A stretch of DNA of 64,000 nt from Onthophagus taurus (taxonomy: Eukaryota; Arthropoda; Insecta; Coleoptera; Scarabaeidae): positions 10,423,501 through 10,487,500 of the forward strand of contig NC_091971.1 of assembly GCF_036711975.1 (NCBI RefSeq), given 5' to 3'. Below the pieces are notes generated by a model that was not told where the DNA came from, searched no databases, and worked only from the letters and a program-made list of their open reading frames with translations. The position numbers and the translations under genes are program-made. Below are positions 26,101 to 36,949 of this stretch, piece after piece. The stretch's first letter is position 1; each line of letters opens with the position of its first letter.

Positions 26101-26445
26101 TGTCACGGTGAGTATTTACGATATTCGCCATTCAGCCTCCATATTTTATCCATTCACACATTTTTTTTAAAACTAATATTGATATTTTTTAACTTACTTT
26201 AAATTAGCTGAATATAATTCATGTGGAATTGCCGAAAGAATTCCAGCACCATCTCCTGTATCATTATCGCAAGCGCAAGCTCCACGATGGTTCATAGCAG
26301 TGGAAAGACGCTGAGCGTCCACAATAATCTTATTCGTACGTTTTCCATCGATAGCGGCAATAAATCCAACGCCGCAAGCTTCTTTTTCAAGTTGAGGGTC
26401 GTAAAGACCTTGTTTAGGTGGCGGCAGCCACGGCTCGGAAGCCAT
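14146..26445 (-). CDS. NADH-dependent glutamate synthase (GOGAT), fused large and small domains
   Basis: It converts glutamine and 2-oxoglutarate to two glutamates with NADH and assimilates ammonia together with glutamine synthetase. Twelve coding exons: 26445-26198, 22640-22433, 22378-22092, 20947-20743, 20690-20466, 20416-20252, 19875-19721, 19665-18672, 17952-17716, 17663-17081, 17023-14354, 14300-14146. All phases agree and the product is 2043 aa. A 23-residue propeptide precedes Cys24 of [12 protein letters not shown], the N-terminal nucleophile of the type-2 glutaminase domain. The FMN synthase domain includes [16 protein letters not shown]. The 3Fe-4S cysteines are C1129, C1135 and C1140 ([12 protein letters not shown]). 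The GXGXG domain and a linker follow, then the small domain: CMDCGIPFC and CPAPCEAAC clusters, FAD loop [16 protein letters not shown] loop [11 protein letters not shown], and [12 protein letters not shown] across the last junction. It appears intact. The cofactor call (NADH) rests on its being an insect fused enzyme. Confidence 0.96.
18252..18647. mobile_element. 396-bp MITE, CAGGGTGTTTCTAAATTGATG termini, TATA flanks
   Basis: Ends are CAGGGTGTTTCTAAATTGAT and, inverted, ATCAATTTAGAAACACCTTG, with TATA on each side. Further inside, the inverted pairing continues (for example TTTTGTTCAAAACTCCTTC near 18340 against GGGTTTTGAACAAAAAG near 18565). No coding capacity. It sits in the GOGAT intron between exons 18672-19665 and 17716-17952 and begins with the same CAGGGTGT as the 6.6-kb palindrome. 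Confidence 0.8.
20948..22091. other. GOGAT intron with a fold-back segment and a GC-rich island
   Basis: Two things stand out in this intron. At about 21340-21480 there is an abrupt GC-rich patch containing GGTTCAAGTCC, a tRNA B-box-like word. It has no matching T-arm stem or A box, so it is at most a SINE relic. At 21510-21645 nested inverted repeats occur: ACCAAAGATGTAC against GTACATCTTTGGT outside, AATTAATCTTTTA against TAAAAGATTAATT inside. Confidence 0.4.
22641..26197. other. Large GOGAT intron 1
   Basis: About 3.5 kb of AT-rich intron between the propeptide exon and the second coding exon. It contains one recognisable mobile remnant (24638-25130). Apart from that I see no exon, RNA gene or ordered repeat. 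Short open frames near 23557, 24153 and 25175 are low-complexity and carry no domain. Confidence 0.6.
24638..25130 (-). mobile_element. Internally deleted Tc1/mariner-type transposon remnant
   Basis: On the minus strand, from about 25020 down, the frames give [20 protein letters not shown], then (after a frameshift) [20 protein letters not shown] and [11 protein letters not shown]. This is the second helix-turn-helix and linker of a widespread insect transposase family ('LYPYHIQRVQALTPADYPAR..FCQWFLQ'). It then runs almost directly into [14 protein letters not shown] and a stop, the usual C-terminus ('CI.V.GGHFEHLL'). The catalytic core between them is deleted. The element end near 24638 reads CAGAGTGATTC with TATA outside. 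Confidence 0.6.
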
Positions 26446-28714
26446 AGAGCCGAACTGAAATTAAACAAAAACTACTTAAAAAAACGTTTTCTTTAACAAA
26501 TATCTTCAATTGATTGCAAAGACACTTCTGTTTGAGTTGACGGTAAAATTGTGAATGTTTTTGCTGAGAATAATTTTATTCGACAATATAAAGTCATCGG
26601 TTGCGTTTGACGTAAGAAGTCGACGATCTTTGATCCCAAATCGCAACATTGAGAGAGAAATATGTGAGGAGGGCAGAGATGAAATCGATTGATCACGCAA
26701 TATTGTGTTTCGGAAGGCGTGCTTTTATTTTAGTAAACACGTGTCCTAAAGATATTTATATATTTTTTAGATATCGCGCTATTTTTATGATCTCAATTTA
26801 AAATTCATTCAATAATTCCATGAATAATCGAGTACATACTGTTAGTAGTGATAAAAGAACTGTATGCAATAACAAATAAGTAATGATAAGAAAAGAAAAA
26901 CATGGTAATATTACAAGAAGTGATTGATTGATTAAAAAATGGGGTTATTGCGATTTTTTTTGCTTTTAGACATTGATAAATAAATTGTTTATATAATCAA
27001 AATCTTTAATTTTATAAAAAAATTGAAACAATTGTCTTGAAGGTTATAACAACACGCATAAAATTGTTTTATTACTAATCGTAAACGGGCTAGTAAACGT
27101 AACAATTGACCAAAGTCGACCCATTATTAGATTTATAACAATTACTATTTCTGTACTATGCTTCTGACGTCAAACACGGCGTTTTCAGAGTAAGGATCTT
27201 AGTTCAACCAGGTCATACCCCAATTTATTTGCGACGCCATTAAGTTAAAATTATAGGATTCTTATCTTAATCAATACAATTTTCAAACTTTGCACAATTT
27301 CAATCTACTTCAATCAATTTGTTTAGTTCCGCTTAAACATGATAAATCTCTTTTAATTTTTCGATTAAGATTAGAACCAATTTGTTAGAGAAGTTCAAAC
27401 GGATGTTGATAATTTTAACATCTATTGTGCACGTGGGATCATATTTTAGGATTAAGATTGAACGGAATTTTTTGGAGAACTCAAACAAAATATTAATAAC
27501 CTTGTAAGATTATTAGACAATAACAGATTTAAAATAATTAAGTTAATTAGGTCAATAACAACAATGGGGTAATAATAATTCTCGTGTAATCTAAGAATGT
27601 GTGAGTCTCAATTTGAATATAAAATCGATTGACGTATTAATGTTTATAATAATAATAATAATCATAACAAACATTCAAAACAGAATTACCCAGATTATTA
27701 ATTAGTACGGATCATCTTATCAAAGGATTTTGGACCACAATTCTCTGTGGTTTTATTATTTTTATAACAAAACGTCTAGGGCATGAGAAAATAATAAACG
27801 TTATCTGCATGTTTTCGTTTCTATTGCACGAAGCAAACGCGTGATTCTCGTTGGTGTTGCTATTTCGGAGCGCTCGTTGTAACTTTTTTTTATCTCTCTT
27901 TAATTTATTAACTTGGAATTCGCCGCCTCAGCAAAAGGCGATAAGTTATACTTTACGACGCGCTTCCACATCTTTTTCCAATTAAGCAATAAATTGAAAT
28001 CGCTTTTCTAATTCCATAAAGTTAAACGTTTTTAATCTAACTCGTGTTCGCGAATTAAGGAAATAAATTAAACTGTAAACATTAAAAATTTATGTATTTG
28101 AGAAAAAAATCAATAAGTTGGTTCACCTTGATTGTTTGTAATACTTCACCTTGACAGTGATACACCTGCGTAGTTGTCGTAGGTCGGATTTTATTGTATG
28201 TTTTCTATATCTTAAAGATAATATGATATGATAAATTAATTGTATAAATTCTTAATTCAAACTTTAATTTCTCTTTGAAGTTTTGTTTCATCCCATGGTG
28301 GCGTTGCACTAATTATCAAAAACGCTTCAGGGAAAAAATTAACTGCAAAATCTGGATTTTCTTCAGTACAATTATTTTTCAGCATTTCTCAAATTAATGG
28401 TTTTCTGCAAAAAGTACTTTTTTCTAAAAACGCAGCATCAATAGTACATTTTTCCATCGTAGTATGGCAACACTGTATTTGCAAGGAATGATCAGCAATG
28501 TTTAATTCTTGCCAAGACATCCCTTATTAGAAAATATTTGAACATTTCTTAACTTTGAAGGCCCATATCTAAGCCATTTATGGGTTTAGATCAAAAAATT
28601 TTACACGAATCGTCATTATTTGCACTCTGGTATTTGTGATTAAGTATGCCACGACTTACAGAAAAATCATCGTTTGATAAACGATCATCGGCTGAGACTA
28701 GACTTGACACGTCT

Positions 28715-28960
28715 AAAACAAAACGGATATTGGAAACAGCAGAAATGAAGATACTTCGCAAAATAAGAATAGAAGACATAAGAACATTATGTAGAATGAA
28801 AAATATTATTAATTGGACATAACCGTAAGAATATGGGACAAAATAGACTAGTAAAAAGGGTCAAGGATAAATCGCCGGTAGGTAAACAAAGTCTAGGACG
28901 ACCAAGGAAAAGATGAAACGAGAATTTGCGCACAGAATAGAGTGGAGAAAGAAGAAGGAG
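28715..28960 (+). mobile_element. Decayed LINE tail fragment
   Basis: The plus strand reads ILETAEMKILRKIRIEDIRT, then MKNIINWT, and after a stop NRLVKRVKDKSPVGKQSLGR with PRKR. This is the standard LINE ORF2 tail: 'ETAEMKFLRRI', 'RLVK..RDKSP.GRRS.GRPRKRW'. It is interrupted by stops and has no upstream RT. Confidence 0.6.
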
Positions 28961-28968
28961 CTTTCTTC

Positions 28969-29044
28969 AAGGTCACATTATTTTAAATCTAAAATTTAGA
29001 TTTAAAATAATGTGACCTTGACTGTTAGGATTTAATCCTAACAG
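28969..29044. repeat. Two adjacent perfect palindromes
   Basis: 28969-29019 is a 51-base perfect inverted repeat: 25-base arms beginning AAGGTCACATTATTTTAAAT, centred on one base. 29022-29044 is a 23-base perfect inverted repeat, CTGTTAGGATT, one base, AATCCTAACAG. Only two bases separate them. The sequence just before is a LINE tail. The origin is unknown. Confidence 0.85.
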
Positions 29045-30224
29045 CACTAGATAAAGTAAAAGAGGTTCACTTGGATTTTTCTTATTTCTGACAACTTTCC
29101 ACAAAGTTATTTATCGACGTATAATTATCGAAGGTAACCTTTATTTTACTTTCAAGAGAAGATCATCTCCCTGTCGCGAAAGAGGGTATACTTTATTTGC
29201 AAAACTATATTGCAGCATTTGTGTAACTTGGTATTTATTAATTAGTATTATTACAATGATGTAATTTTGTTCAACTATTTACTTCGAAAATTATTTATTA
29301 TTATTTTAAAGTTGAGCAAGACTTGCATAAATTTTTGCAATAATTATACATTCAAAAAATAAAAGGATATTTTTTTATCTCTCATAAATGTTGTTTATTT
29401 TAAATCTTTACATAATCAAAAGCACGCATGGCAAATTAAAGGTTCCAAGAAAAAATCATAAACTATTAGGAAACTTTAAAAACATCTTCAATCAAAAGAT
29501 GCTGTAATCCAAATATAAAATTGTACACAAACCTTACGTTGTTTTTATCAAAAATTATATACTTTAAACATCAGTTTACTTAACCAAAAATAAAAAATTA
29601 TAAACTCACGTCACGCAATTACCTCGTTCTAGATAGCACGTACACAAAAAATATTACATGAAAGATATTAACTATGTAAATTAAGTTACCATTATTAATT
29701 AATGTTAACTTATAAATCTAAAGTTTAAGTAACAAGAAAGCTTAAAGCGTTAAGCAAAAAAAAACTAGAATTCCAAAGAGATTAAATAAATACCTTAAAG
29801 ATAAAGTTAAATCTAGCTGGGATTTAAGTTAAAGCCCAATTGAATCGTATGTAAATATAAAACTGACACCGACGCGAAGTTTTAATACTTGATAAGACGC
29901 CGATAACGTTACAATTGCAATTTCCGTGAAAATGCCTCAAAAAATCCGACGTAGAAACACCAAAAAAGATTTAAAGCTAACAATAAGTTCTGAAACGTGT
30001 CTAAAACTATTAACCTATTTTATCGATTTTTTTTACTAGCTGGCAAAACTTAGACCCTGCGCGATCAGCAAAATGCAACATGTGCATTTGAGAGAGCCCG
30101 GTACCACTTTGGGCGTGACATTCTACCCCACTAATTAATTAACAACTAAAAGAAAACATTAACAACATTTCATTTCTCATTATTTTTTGCATTAAATTAT
30201 TTTTAATTAAAAGAATTTTCTTAC

Positions 30225-30440
30225 CTAAATTGTACACAAACGGTTCTTAGTGGAATGAGGAAAGGGTATTTTTTGAATGAAATTCTCCGGTAGAAGCCCC
30301 AAGGTAGATCTAATAATAGTCCTAGTGCAGGTTTCTCGACGATATTCAATTCAGAATCGAATCGAATGCACTTTTTCGTAAACAGCACCTCCTGCAACGC
30401 AGAACACTAGCTGGAAATTGAATAAGCCACCAAACGTACG
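30225..30440 (-). other. Candidate 5' UTR exon and promoter of GOGAT
   Basis: On the minus strand a segment with a TATA-like word (ATAAATATAG near 30450) and a GC-rich initiator area runs into ACAATTTAG|GTAAGAAAA, a strong donor (GT at 30223-30224). Joined to the acceptor before 26454 it gives TAG TTC GGC TCT ATG, placing an in-frame stop twelve bases ahead of the GOGAT start. That fits a non-coding first exon. Transcript data would be needed to confirm the join. The 5' limit is approximate. Confidence 0.4.
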
Positions 30441-31060
30441 CCGAATTCTATATTTATCGAATTTCGCACCATCTCACTTTGACAGATTGACGTTTTGAGG
30501 TTATCTTTCTTTTCAAATAATAAGTTTTGTTACTTCACAAATAGATGGCGCTTATCGCTGTCATTTTAACAACTTTAAATTAGACTTTATTTTTAAAGTT
30601 AAATTGGAAATAAATGATGAAACATATTTCATGTATCCACTTAGTTTATTCATTTCAATCAATATTTAAAAACTAAGTTATATACAAGTAACGTGGTAAA
30701 TTTTAAACTATACTCTTAATTGTTATTGTAGAACACCACATTTATTTCTTAAACAATAAAAATATACAGTCCGCAATCACTCTTAGATTTCTTTCTCTAC
30801 GTTTATAAATCATTTTTAACAAAATAATTAAAAGAAACCACAAAGCAAAATAACTGTTGATGTAAAAAAATTGAAAAAATGTCACAAAACGTGCATCTAG
30901 GGCATGTAAACTGACTTACAATATACAATTGGAACGCAAACGATTATTTAACGAAAAACAAAAATATAAATTGGGGCACCGCGTACGAATACTTAAACGT
31001 AAAAAGGATGATGAGTCGGAAATCTATAATATATGAAGTATGGTCGATGATGAAGTATTA

Positions 31061-34000
31061 TTAATCTTCAAATTTAATTGAATTAACGGAAACATCAATT
31101 GTACCCCCTCTGTAAGAGCCGCGCTTCTTTTTCGTCTTCTCGTGCCTAAAAGATTTCCCCCTTGTTTGTTTGAGATCGTAGTTGGCTTGTTCACCCCAAG
31201 ATCCTCGTGAATTTCTCTATAATAATTAAAATGTTTTCTCACATCATAAAATTTCAAATAATTTGAATTTTGACGTTCAAACAAATTTATTAAGCACAGT
31301 TTTATAAACCCCGACAGCAAAACGAACACTTACCTAAATTAAAACAAAATTATATAAAGTAAAAAATTTCACAAAGAAAACCGATTCTAATCGTCGAAGG
31401 TGATCTTCTTATTTTGTGGTGCCCCTGTGCTTTGTGAATTTGAACCGAAACCGCCACGACCTCCCCCCCGTCCGCCGCCCCCTCGGCCCCCATCGAATGA
31501 CTTTCTGAACCCACCCCTTCCGCCTCTATCGCCACCGTCAAACGATTTTCTAAACCCTCCGCGACCTTCCCCATCGAAAGATTTTCTAAATCCACCCCTT
31601 CCACCTCCTCTATCGCCATCGAAAGATTTTCTAAACCCTCCCCGGCCGCCACCTTCACCATCAAATGAGTTCCTGAACCCTCCCCCACCGCGCCCTCCAC
31701 GACCTCCTCTGAAATCGCCACCTCCACGACCACCCCTAAAATCGCCACCACCGCGTCCACCCCTTCCTCTAAAACCACCTCTTCCGCGACCGCCGCCTCT
31801 TTCGCCATCGAAAGATCTATTAAAACCTCCTCGACTGTAGCGGCTATTCGAACTAAACTCGCCTTCGGTGGTTTCGCTTTCATCCATCTACGCGGGGTAA
31901 AAAAAGAATAGAGGATTAGCATACAACAGACAATCAAAAAAGAACTTATTTTAAGAAGTAATTTAGAAAAATTAACAGAACGAAGAAGCATTGAATTTTT
32001 TTTTTGTTTAAAAAGTGTAACGTGGAAGCTTTTTGTTGTCCGTTATACGCCATCCTTTGGGGAAGGATTCTAAGCCTGCACGTTACCTTTGCATCAAATG
32101 AATTGTCGTGGAGCCTTGGGTCGACGAAAACCTTTTCTTCTTGTACGCGTCGGAATGGAGTGTTTACTCTCTGTATATTTGAAACATAAAAAGATAAAAA
32201 ATGAGGTTAAAGTTTTTTTCTCTTTAAAAATTTTAAAAAAATGCAATGCTTCTTTTGTATCATTCATTTTTCGATTGTATTGAATTGAACTTTGTTATTA
32301 AAATATATAACAAACCTTACCAACCTGAAGTATGGTTAAAGCTGTAAAAAAAGTTCTCATGAACATGTGTCTAAACTGGTTCTTTAAAAAATTTCGCACG
32401 AATTCTAAAATTGTGATTAATCAATAATAATTTTTATTAAAATTCAAAAAGGAGAAACTTGTTTGATCCCGTTAACAACTCAAAGAGTTATTCAAGACAG
32501 AGTGAAACAAGTCAAAATAAAAAATGTAGCTCAAATCTAAGCTGTGTTGGGCAAGAGCACTCTTTTACAGATTATAATGTCGCTCTTATATTGATTAATG
32601 TAGTTTTCAAAATGTAACAATGTTAGTATGTTAGATTTATTTGGATCTGAAGAAATGTAAAAGTTATAGCGCAGGAGTTATGACGAAATATCCAGAAACA
32701 AAAAAATGCCATAAAGAAACAAGCTGAAAAATCCAGAATGAAAGAAGCTGGAAATAAGATGTAAATGGAGATACAAAATAGGAACTAAAAAATATCACAT
32801 AAAAGGAAACAAAGAAGTCAGAAACAAACGCAGAATCAAACCATAAACTAGAAAGATACCAGATAAAGAGACAGGGAGATCAACAAAAGAAACTGGAAGC
32901 AAGACAGAAAAAACCATGTTAAAGAGAAAATGAGATATTGCCATTTTGAACATTTTCTTCTGGGTTTGAGTATGTTGGATTTAGTTGGATCTGAAGAAAT
33001 GTAAAATTTATAGCGCAGGAGTTAAGACGAAATATCCAGAAAGAAGAAAGACGCCATAAAGAAACAACCTGAAAAAATCCAAAATGAAAGATCTGGAAAT
33101 AAGATGTAAATGGAGATACAAAATAGGAACTAAAAAAATATCAAATAAAGGGAAACAAAGAAGCCAGAAACAAACGCAGAATCAAACCATAAACTAGAAA
33201 GATACCAGATATAGAGACAAGGAGATCAATAAAGCAAACTGGAAGCAAGGCAGAAGAACCCATGTTCAAGAGTTGTTCCCATAGCTCAAAGAGTTATTCA
33301 CAACAGTGTGAAACAATAAAAAAATCTTATAAAAAAAGTCTTGCTGCTGTAATTTATCAATTAACCTAGCTTTCAAAATGTAACACTGTTTTTGTCAGAC
33401 AATTAATTGTTAAGAAACAAAAAGTTAATATCTAATTAAAGCATAACTTGTTTAGGAAGCATTTTTAGACACATGTTTATAAAACATTTTTTACAATTTT
33501 GTTCAATACATCACATTGATGAAGTTTGGCCAAGCAATTCAAATACACATGTATAAAAATGTATAATCTATAAAAAAAAACTAAATTACGTCTTACATTA
33601 GTTAGGACTCATTTTATTTTATGAAATACTTTACCTGATTTCCATTTGTAAAACTCATATTTTTCTGTTTTTTCACCAAAGGTATCGATTCTGTCGTATC
33701 TTGCTCATCATCAGCTTTACGTTTCTTCACTTCCTTCGGTTTCTCGTCTTCATCATCATCTGATTCTTCAGAAGATGATTCTTTATTAGCAGCAACCTTA
33801 ATAAAATTTAAAAAAATTAAATATTTCAAAATTTTTTTCTTTATTTTATTTTTTACCTTTTTAGGTGCTGGTGTGGATGGAGCAGATTTTTTAACTACTT
33901 TAGTTTCTTCTTCATCGCTATCATCTTCCTCAGAGGATGAAGATTCTTCTTTTTTAGTAATTTTAGCGTTTGCTTTTATTGTAGGTACAGGTTTCGATGG

Positions 34001-35379
34001 TGCTTTAGGTTTTTCATCTTCCTCACTGCTATCATCAGAGCTGTCTTCTTCTTCTTTCTTTTTTTGTGCTACAACAGGTTTTGCAGGAGTTTTTTTAGTA
34101 ACTTCTTCTTCAGATGAACTATCATCGCTACTGCTTTCTTTTTTAGCTTTAGCTATGGGTGTAGCTTTAGCAGCTGGTTTGACTAAGGCAGGTTTTTTCT
34201 TAGCCGGTTCATCTTCATCACTATCAGATTCAGAGTCTGATGATTCTTGTTTCTTTTGTGGTGTTGGTTTAGGTGCTTGTTTAATTGGTTTTTTGACTGG
34301 TTCTTCTTCTTCAGAGCTTGAATCTTCCGAGTCATCTTTTTTTGCTGGTTGTTTTTGTTGTACTACAGGTTTTTTTACGGCGGTTGTTTTACTGTCTTCT
34401 TCTGAAGATGAATCTTCTGATGAAGAGTCAGGATTCTTTTGCACGGGTGCTTTAACTGTAGTAATTGTTTTAGCTGGAGGCTTAGTTTCTTCTTCTTCTG
34501 ATGAGTCATCAGAAGAACTTTCTTTTTTCTTTGTTACTGTTTTACTAGGAGGCGTTTTAGCTGTTATTTTAGGAGGAACCTTAACAGTTTCTTCTTCACT
34601 GTCGGAATCATCCGATGATGATTCTTTTTTCTTAATCGGAGCTTTCTTTGGAGGTGCAACAACTTTTTTACTTTTATCATCTGAAGAATCCTCTTCAGAA
34701 CTTGAAGATTCCTTTTTCTTTTTAGGTTGCTCTACAGGTTTCTTTTTAGGAGGTTCTTCTTCGCTTGACGAGTCATCTGAGCTTTCTTGTTTTTTAACCG
34801 CTTTATTTTGGGCTGGTTTTGCACCTAAAGACGCAGCAATTGCAGCAATTTTTTGATTTTTGGGCTTTTCATCCACAGAACTTGAATCTTCCGTACTGCT
34901 TTTCGCTTTTTTAGTTGTTGCTGGTGCTTTTGCTTTTCCATTTACTATAGGTTTCTGTTGTTTCTTAGCTGGGGCTTCATCGCTACTACTACTTTCCTCG
35001 CTACTCTCTTCTAATCTTAACTTTTTAGCATTTGGATTATTTGAAATATAATAAGATACTATGTCGTTTAATAACGGGGAGCCTTTCAATAAATTCGGCT
35101 GAAAAACATAAAATAACAATCAGAACGTGTTCAACAAATTTGTCAAAGTTATATATCGATGTTTTTGAAGCGAACACGAGCACGTGGTGGTTAATTCCGG
35201 GCGCGTTGTGATTGTATTTATCGAAAACGCGGACGTAACGAACATAATGGATTGTAATAAATAATGGGTTAACTTACGGACTTTGTTTTCTTCTGGTAGG
35301 AATTCGCCAGAACTTGGTCCTTCTTTTTTAAAAAGTCGAAAACGAGAGCGGAGGCAAAAACGTTTGCGTTGTCAGCCAT
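31061..35379 (-). CDS. Nopp140: Nucleolar phosphoprotein Nopp140 (NOLC1), 'True' isoform
   Basis: Nopp140 chaperones box C/D and H/ACA snoRNPs between nucleolus and Cajal bodies and is phosphorylated by casein kinase 2. Exons in order: 35379-35278, 35098-33857, 33796-33635, 32170-32087, 31216-31061, all phase 0, giving 581 aa. The N-terminus is LisH-like ([20 protein letters not shown] to about residue 55). Residues about 60-450 hold roughly a dozen acidic Ser clusters of the [11 protein letters not shown] type, alternating with Lys/Pro/Ala-rich basic stretches. The last two exons give the conserved SRP40 domain: [25 protein letters not shown], then [19 protein letters not shown] and VNSIKFED. 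The start MADNANVF matches the family's short N-terminus. An upstream in-frame ATG at 35514 would add a hydrophobic stretch and is less likely. A poly(A) signal lies at 30741-30746 on minus. Confidence 0.93.
31387..31887 (-). CDS. Nopp140: Alternative C-terminal exon of Nopp140 (RGG isoform)
   Basis: This exon begins right after an acceptor (AG at 31888-31889), is in phase 0 with the shared exon ending at 33635, and runs 166 residues to its own stop. It starts [20 protein letters not shown]. It then has repeated [10 protein letters not shown] runs and [10 protein letters not shown]-type repeats, ending [11 protein letters not shown] boxes bind RNA and are targets of arginine methylation. Drosophila Nopp140 is known to have a 'True' and an 'RGG' splice form, and this exon matches the latter. 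Spliced to the shared 502 residues it gives 668 aa. The initial ATG is an ordinary codon here, not a start. Confidence 0.8.
   Translation of the reverse strand: MDESETTEGEFSSNSRYSRGGFNRSFDGERGGGRGRGGFRGRGGRGGGDFRGGRGGGDFRGGRGGRGGGGFRNSFDGEGGGRGGFRKSFDGDRGGGRGGFRKSFDGEGRGGFRKSFDGGDRGGRGGFRKSFDGGRGGGGRGGGRGGFGSNSQSTGAPQNKKITFDD
32470..33300. repeat. Tandem pair of about 344-bp purine-rich repeat in the Nopp140 intron
   Basis: Two direct copies begin TGGATCTGAAGAAATG at 32642 and 32986. Both contain GACGAAATATCCAGAAA, CGCCATAAAGAAAC..., GGAAATAAGATGTAAATGGA and GGAGATCAA.AAA..AACTGG. They are flanked by related blocks (CTCAAAGAGTTATTCA at about 32480 and 33277). The same family recurs at 37.9-38.5 kb. 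The plus strand is strikingly purine-rich. I find no coding frame or terminal inverted repeats. Confidence 0.75.
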
Positions 35380-36949
35380 TTTTGCGGTGTAAAGGACCGA
35401 GCGGCGTGAGTTTAGTCGCGAGATCGAGGCGACCGCGCATGCGTCACATTTCAAACTTGACGACAAAACGATTGATACCAACATTACAAAATTCAAAATT
35501 TTCATTTTAACCACGTGTTTATTATTTTATACGTTAAACTTAATTAATTATAAAAACTATTTTAAATTAACTAACTAAGATTAATTGAGTGAAATAACTA
35601 TTTAATTCTTTTATTTAGAAACATTTTTAATTATTTTTCAAGATATGTATGATATTTGGGTTGCATATATCTCATCTCTTCATTTTCTTCAATTATGATA
35701 TCAAATATAAATTATAATGTAATCAATATATTACTTAAATAACAACAAATGTATCTTTCTGTATAAGTAGTTTAGGTTAAACAAGTAATAATTATTCATT
35801 TTATTACTACCTGTATCCATTCTGAACTTGACTGAAGGTGTATGTGGGAAATATCACAACAAAATATTTTTTTTATGTTTGAGATAACTTAATGAGCTTT
35901 ATAGTAAAGACTAATTTATCATATAAGCAATAATCTACTTTTAAAAGGATTTAATATCATCTTATCCATTAAGGAGGTACCAGGTTTAAATAATAAAATT
36001 TTTCCTTTCTGCTTATTAAATAATTAGCAGAGGTTTCACATTCGATTACTCTTAGTGCTTTTCATCATGAAAAGCTGTTAAAAGATACAGTTCTTGAAGT
36101 TATAAAGCCAATCTATAATGTTTTGACATTTGAACTTTTGCTCCAAAACATTTTGTGCATGTTGGTGTTAAGACTATAGAAATTGCAACTTTTTTGGCAA
36201 GTTCCATTTTTAAAGATTTCTTACTAATTTTATCCATCATGGATACAAAGAGCCTAAGAAACTTAACAAATATGTTTTTAGATCATTTTGTTATTCAACA
36301 GGATATTAATGAATAAAATAATCATCTAAGCTTGTTTTGAACTGGTTTCTTGAAAAGCTACCTTTTTCTCTTACAATTAACTAACTTGTTTTAAAAAGAA
36401 AGTACATTTCAGATATTAAAGATTAAGACAGGTTTAAGAAGCATAACAAGATATATTAGTTTTAATTATAAATGTAATTTGCTATCTCATATAAATTAAA
36501 CTTTATACATTATAAGAATTAATGAGTGTAATAAGAAAAGAAAGGTGTTTGATCTGATGAGATGGTTGATCTTTGAAGATGTCTTGTGAGCGCAACTGTG
36601 GTTACCACCTGATGTACTAAATACTCCTTCCAGGTAAGCGTTATATCATATCCGTTTACAAGTTCAAGAACGGTGTCGACCAGCACAAACCTGTGGCACA
36701 CTTTATTTGCTGTTCGACGACGTTCGCGTCGACATCCAACTTCTACCGCACGAGACGAGCCGAAACACAAAAAAACGACTACAGAAACTCGTTCAATACA
36801 TTTTGAGCGAGAAAAATTTAAAAAGTTGTATTAAAATGTTATAAAAATTTGAAGAAAACTTAAAATAAAGTGATTTATTTTGAATAATTTTGAGTGATTT
36901 GTTCGAAATTGTTAAAAAAGGACCTTAATTTAAACTTTGTAATTAAAAA
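35380..36949. other. Divergent intergenic region between Nopp140 and the spätzle-like gene
   Basis: Nopp140 (-) and the spätzle-like gene (+) point away from each other, so both promoters should lie here. GC-richer sequence abuts each gene: 35380-35470 before Nopp140 and about 36570-36780 before the other. The minus open frame at 36519-36770 is unrecognised and is probably 5' UTR or promoter sequence. The middle (35600-36450) is AT-rich with nothing recognisable. Confidence 0.45.

Larger units (their letters stand above)
26700..30220. other. Probable 5' UTR intron of GOGAT, mostly empty
   Basis: No coding exon is seen. A GC-richer piece at about 27780-28010 could be regulatory. A LINE tail (28715-28960) and twin palindromes (28969-29044) lie within. 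The rest is plain AT-rich sequence. It is assigned as intron because a 3' splice site (AG at 26455-26456) lies nine bases upstream of the GOGAT ATG and a donor occurs near 30225. Confidence 0.45.

Noticed and set aside
31350-31991. Overlapping minus frame rich in Val/Glu and plus frame rich in Pro
   Set aside because: Other-frame readings of the RGG repeat exon; GC-rich Gly repeats keep all frames open.
33873-34856. Long plus-strand Ser-rich open frame
   Set aside because: Antisense shadow of the repetitive Nopp140 Ser/Lys exon; no domain and no splice context on the plus strand.
36519-36770. Minus-strand 83-aa frame upstream of the spätzle-like gene
   Set aside because: No recognisable domain; better explained as promoter or 5' UTR sequence of the plus-strand gene.
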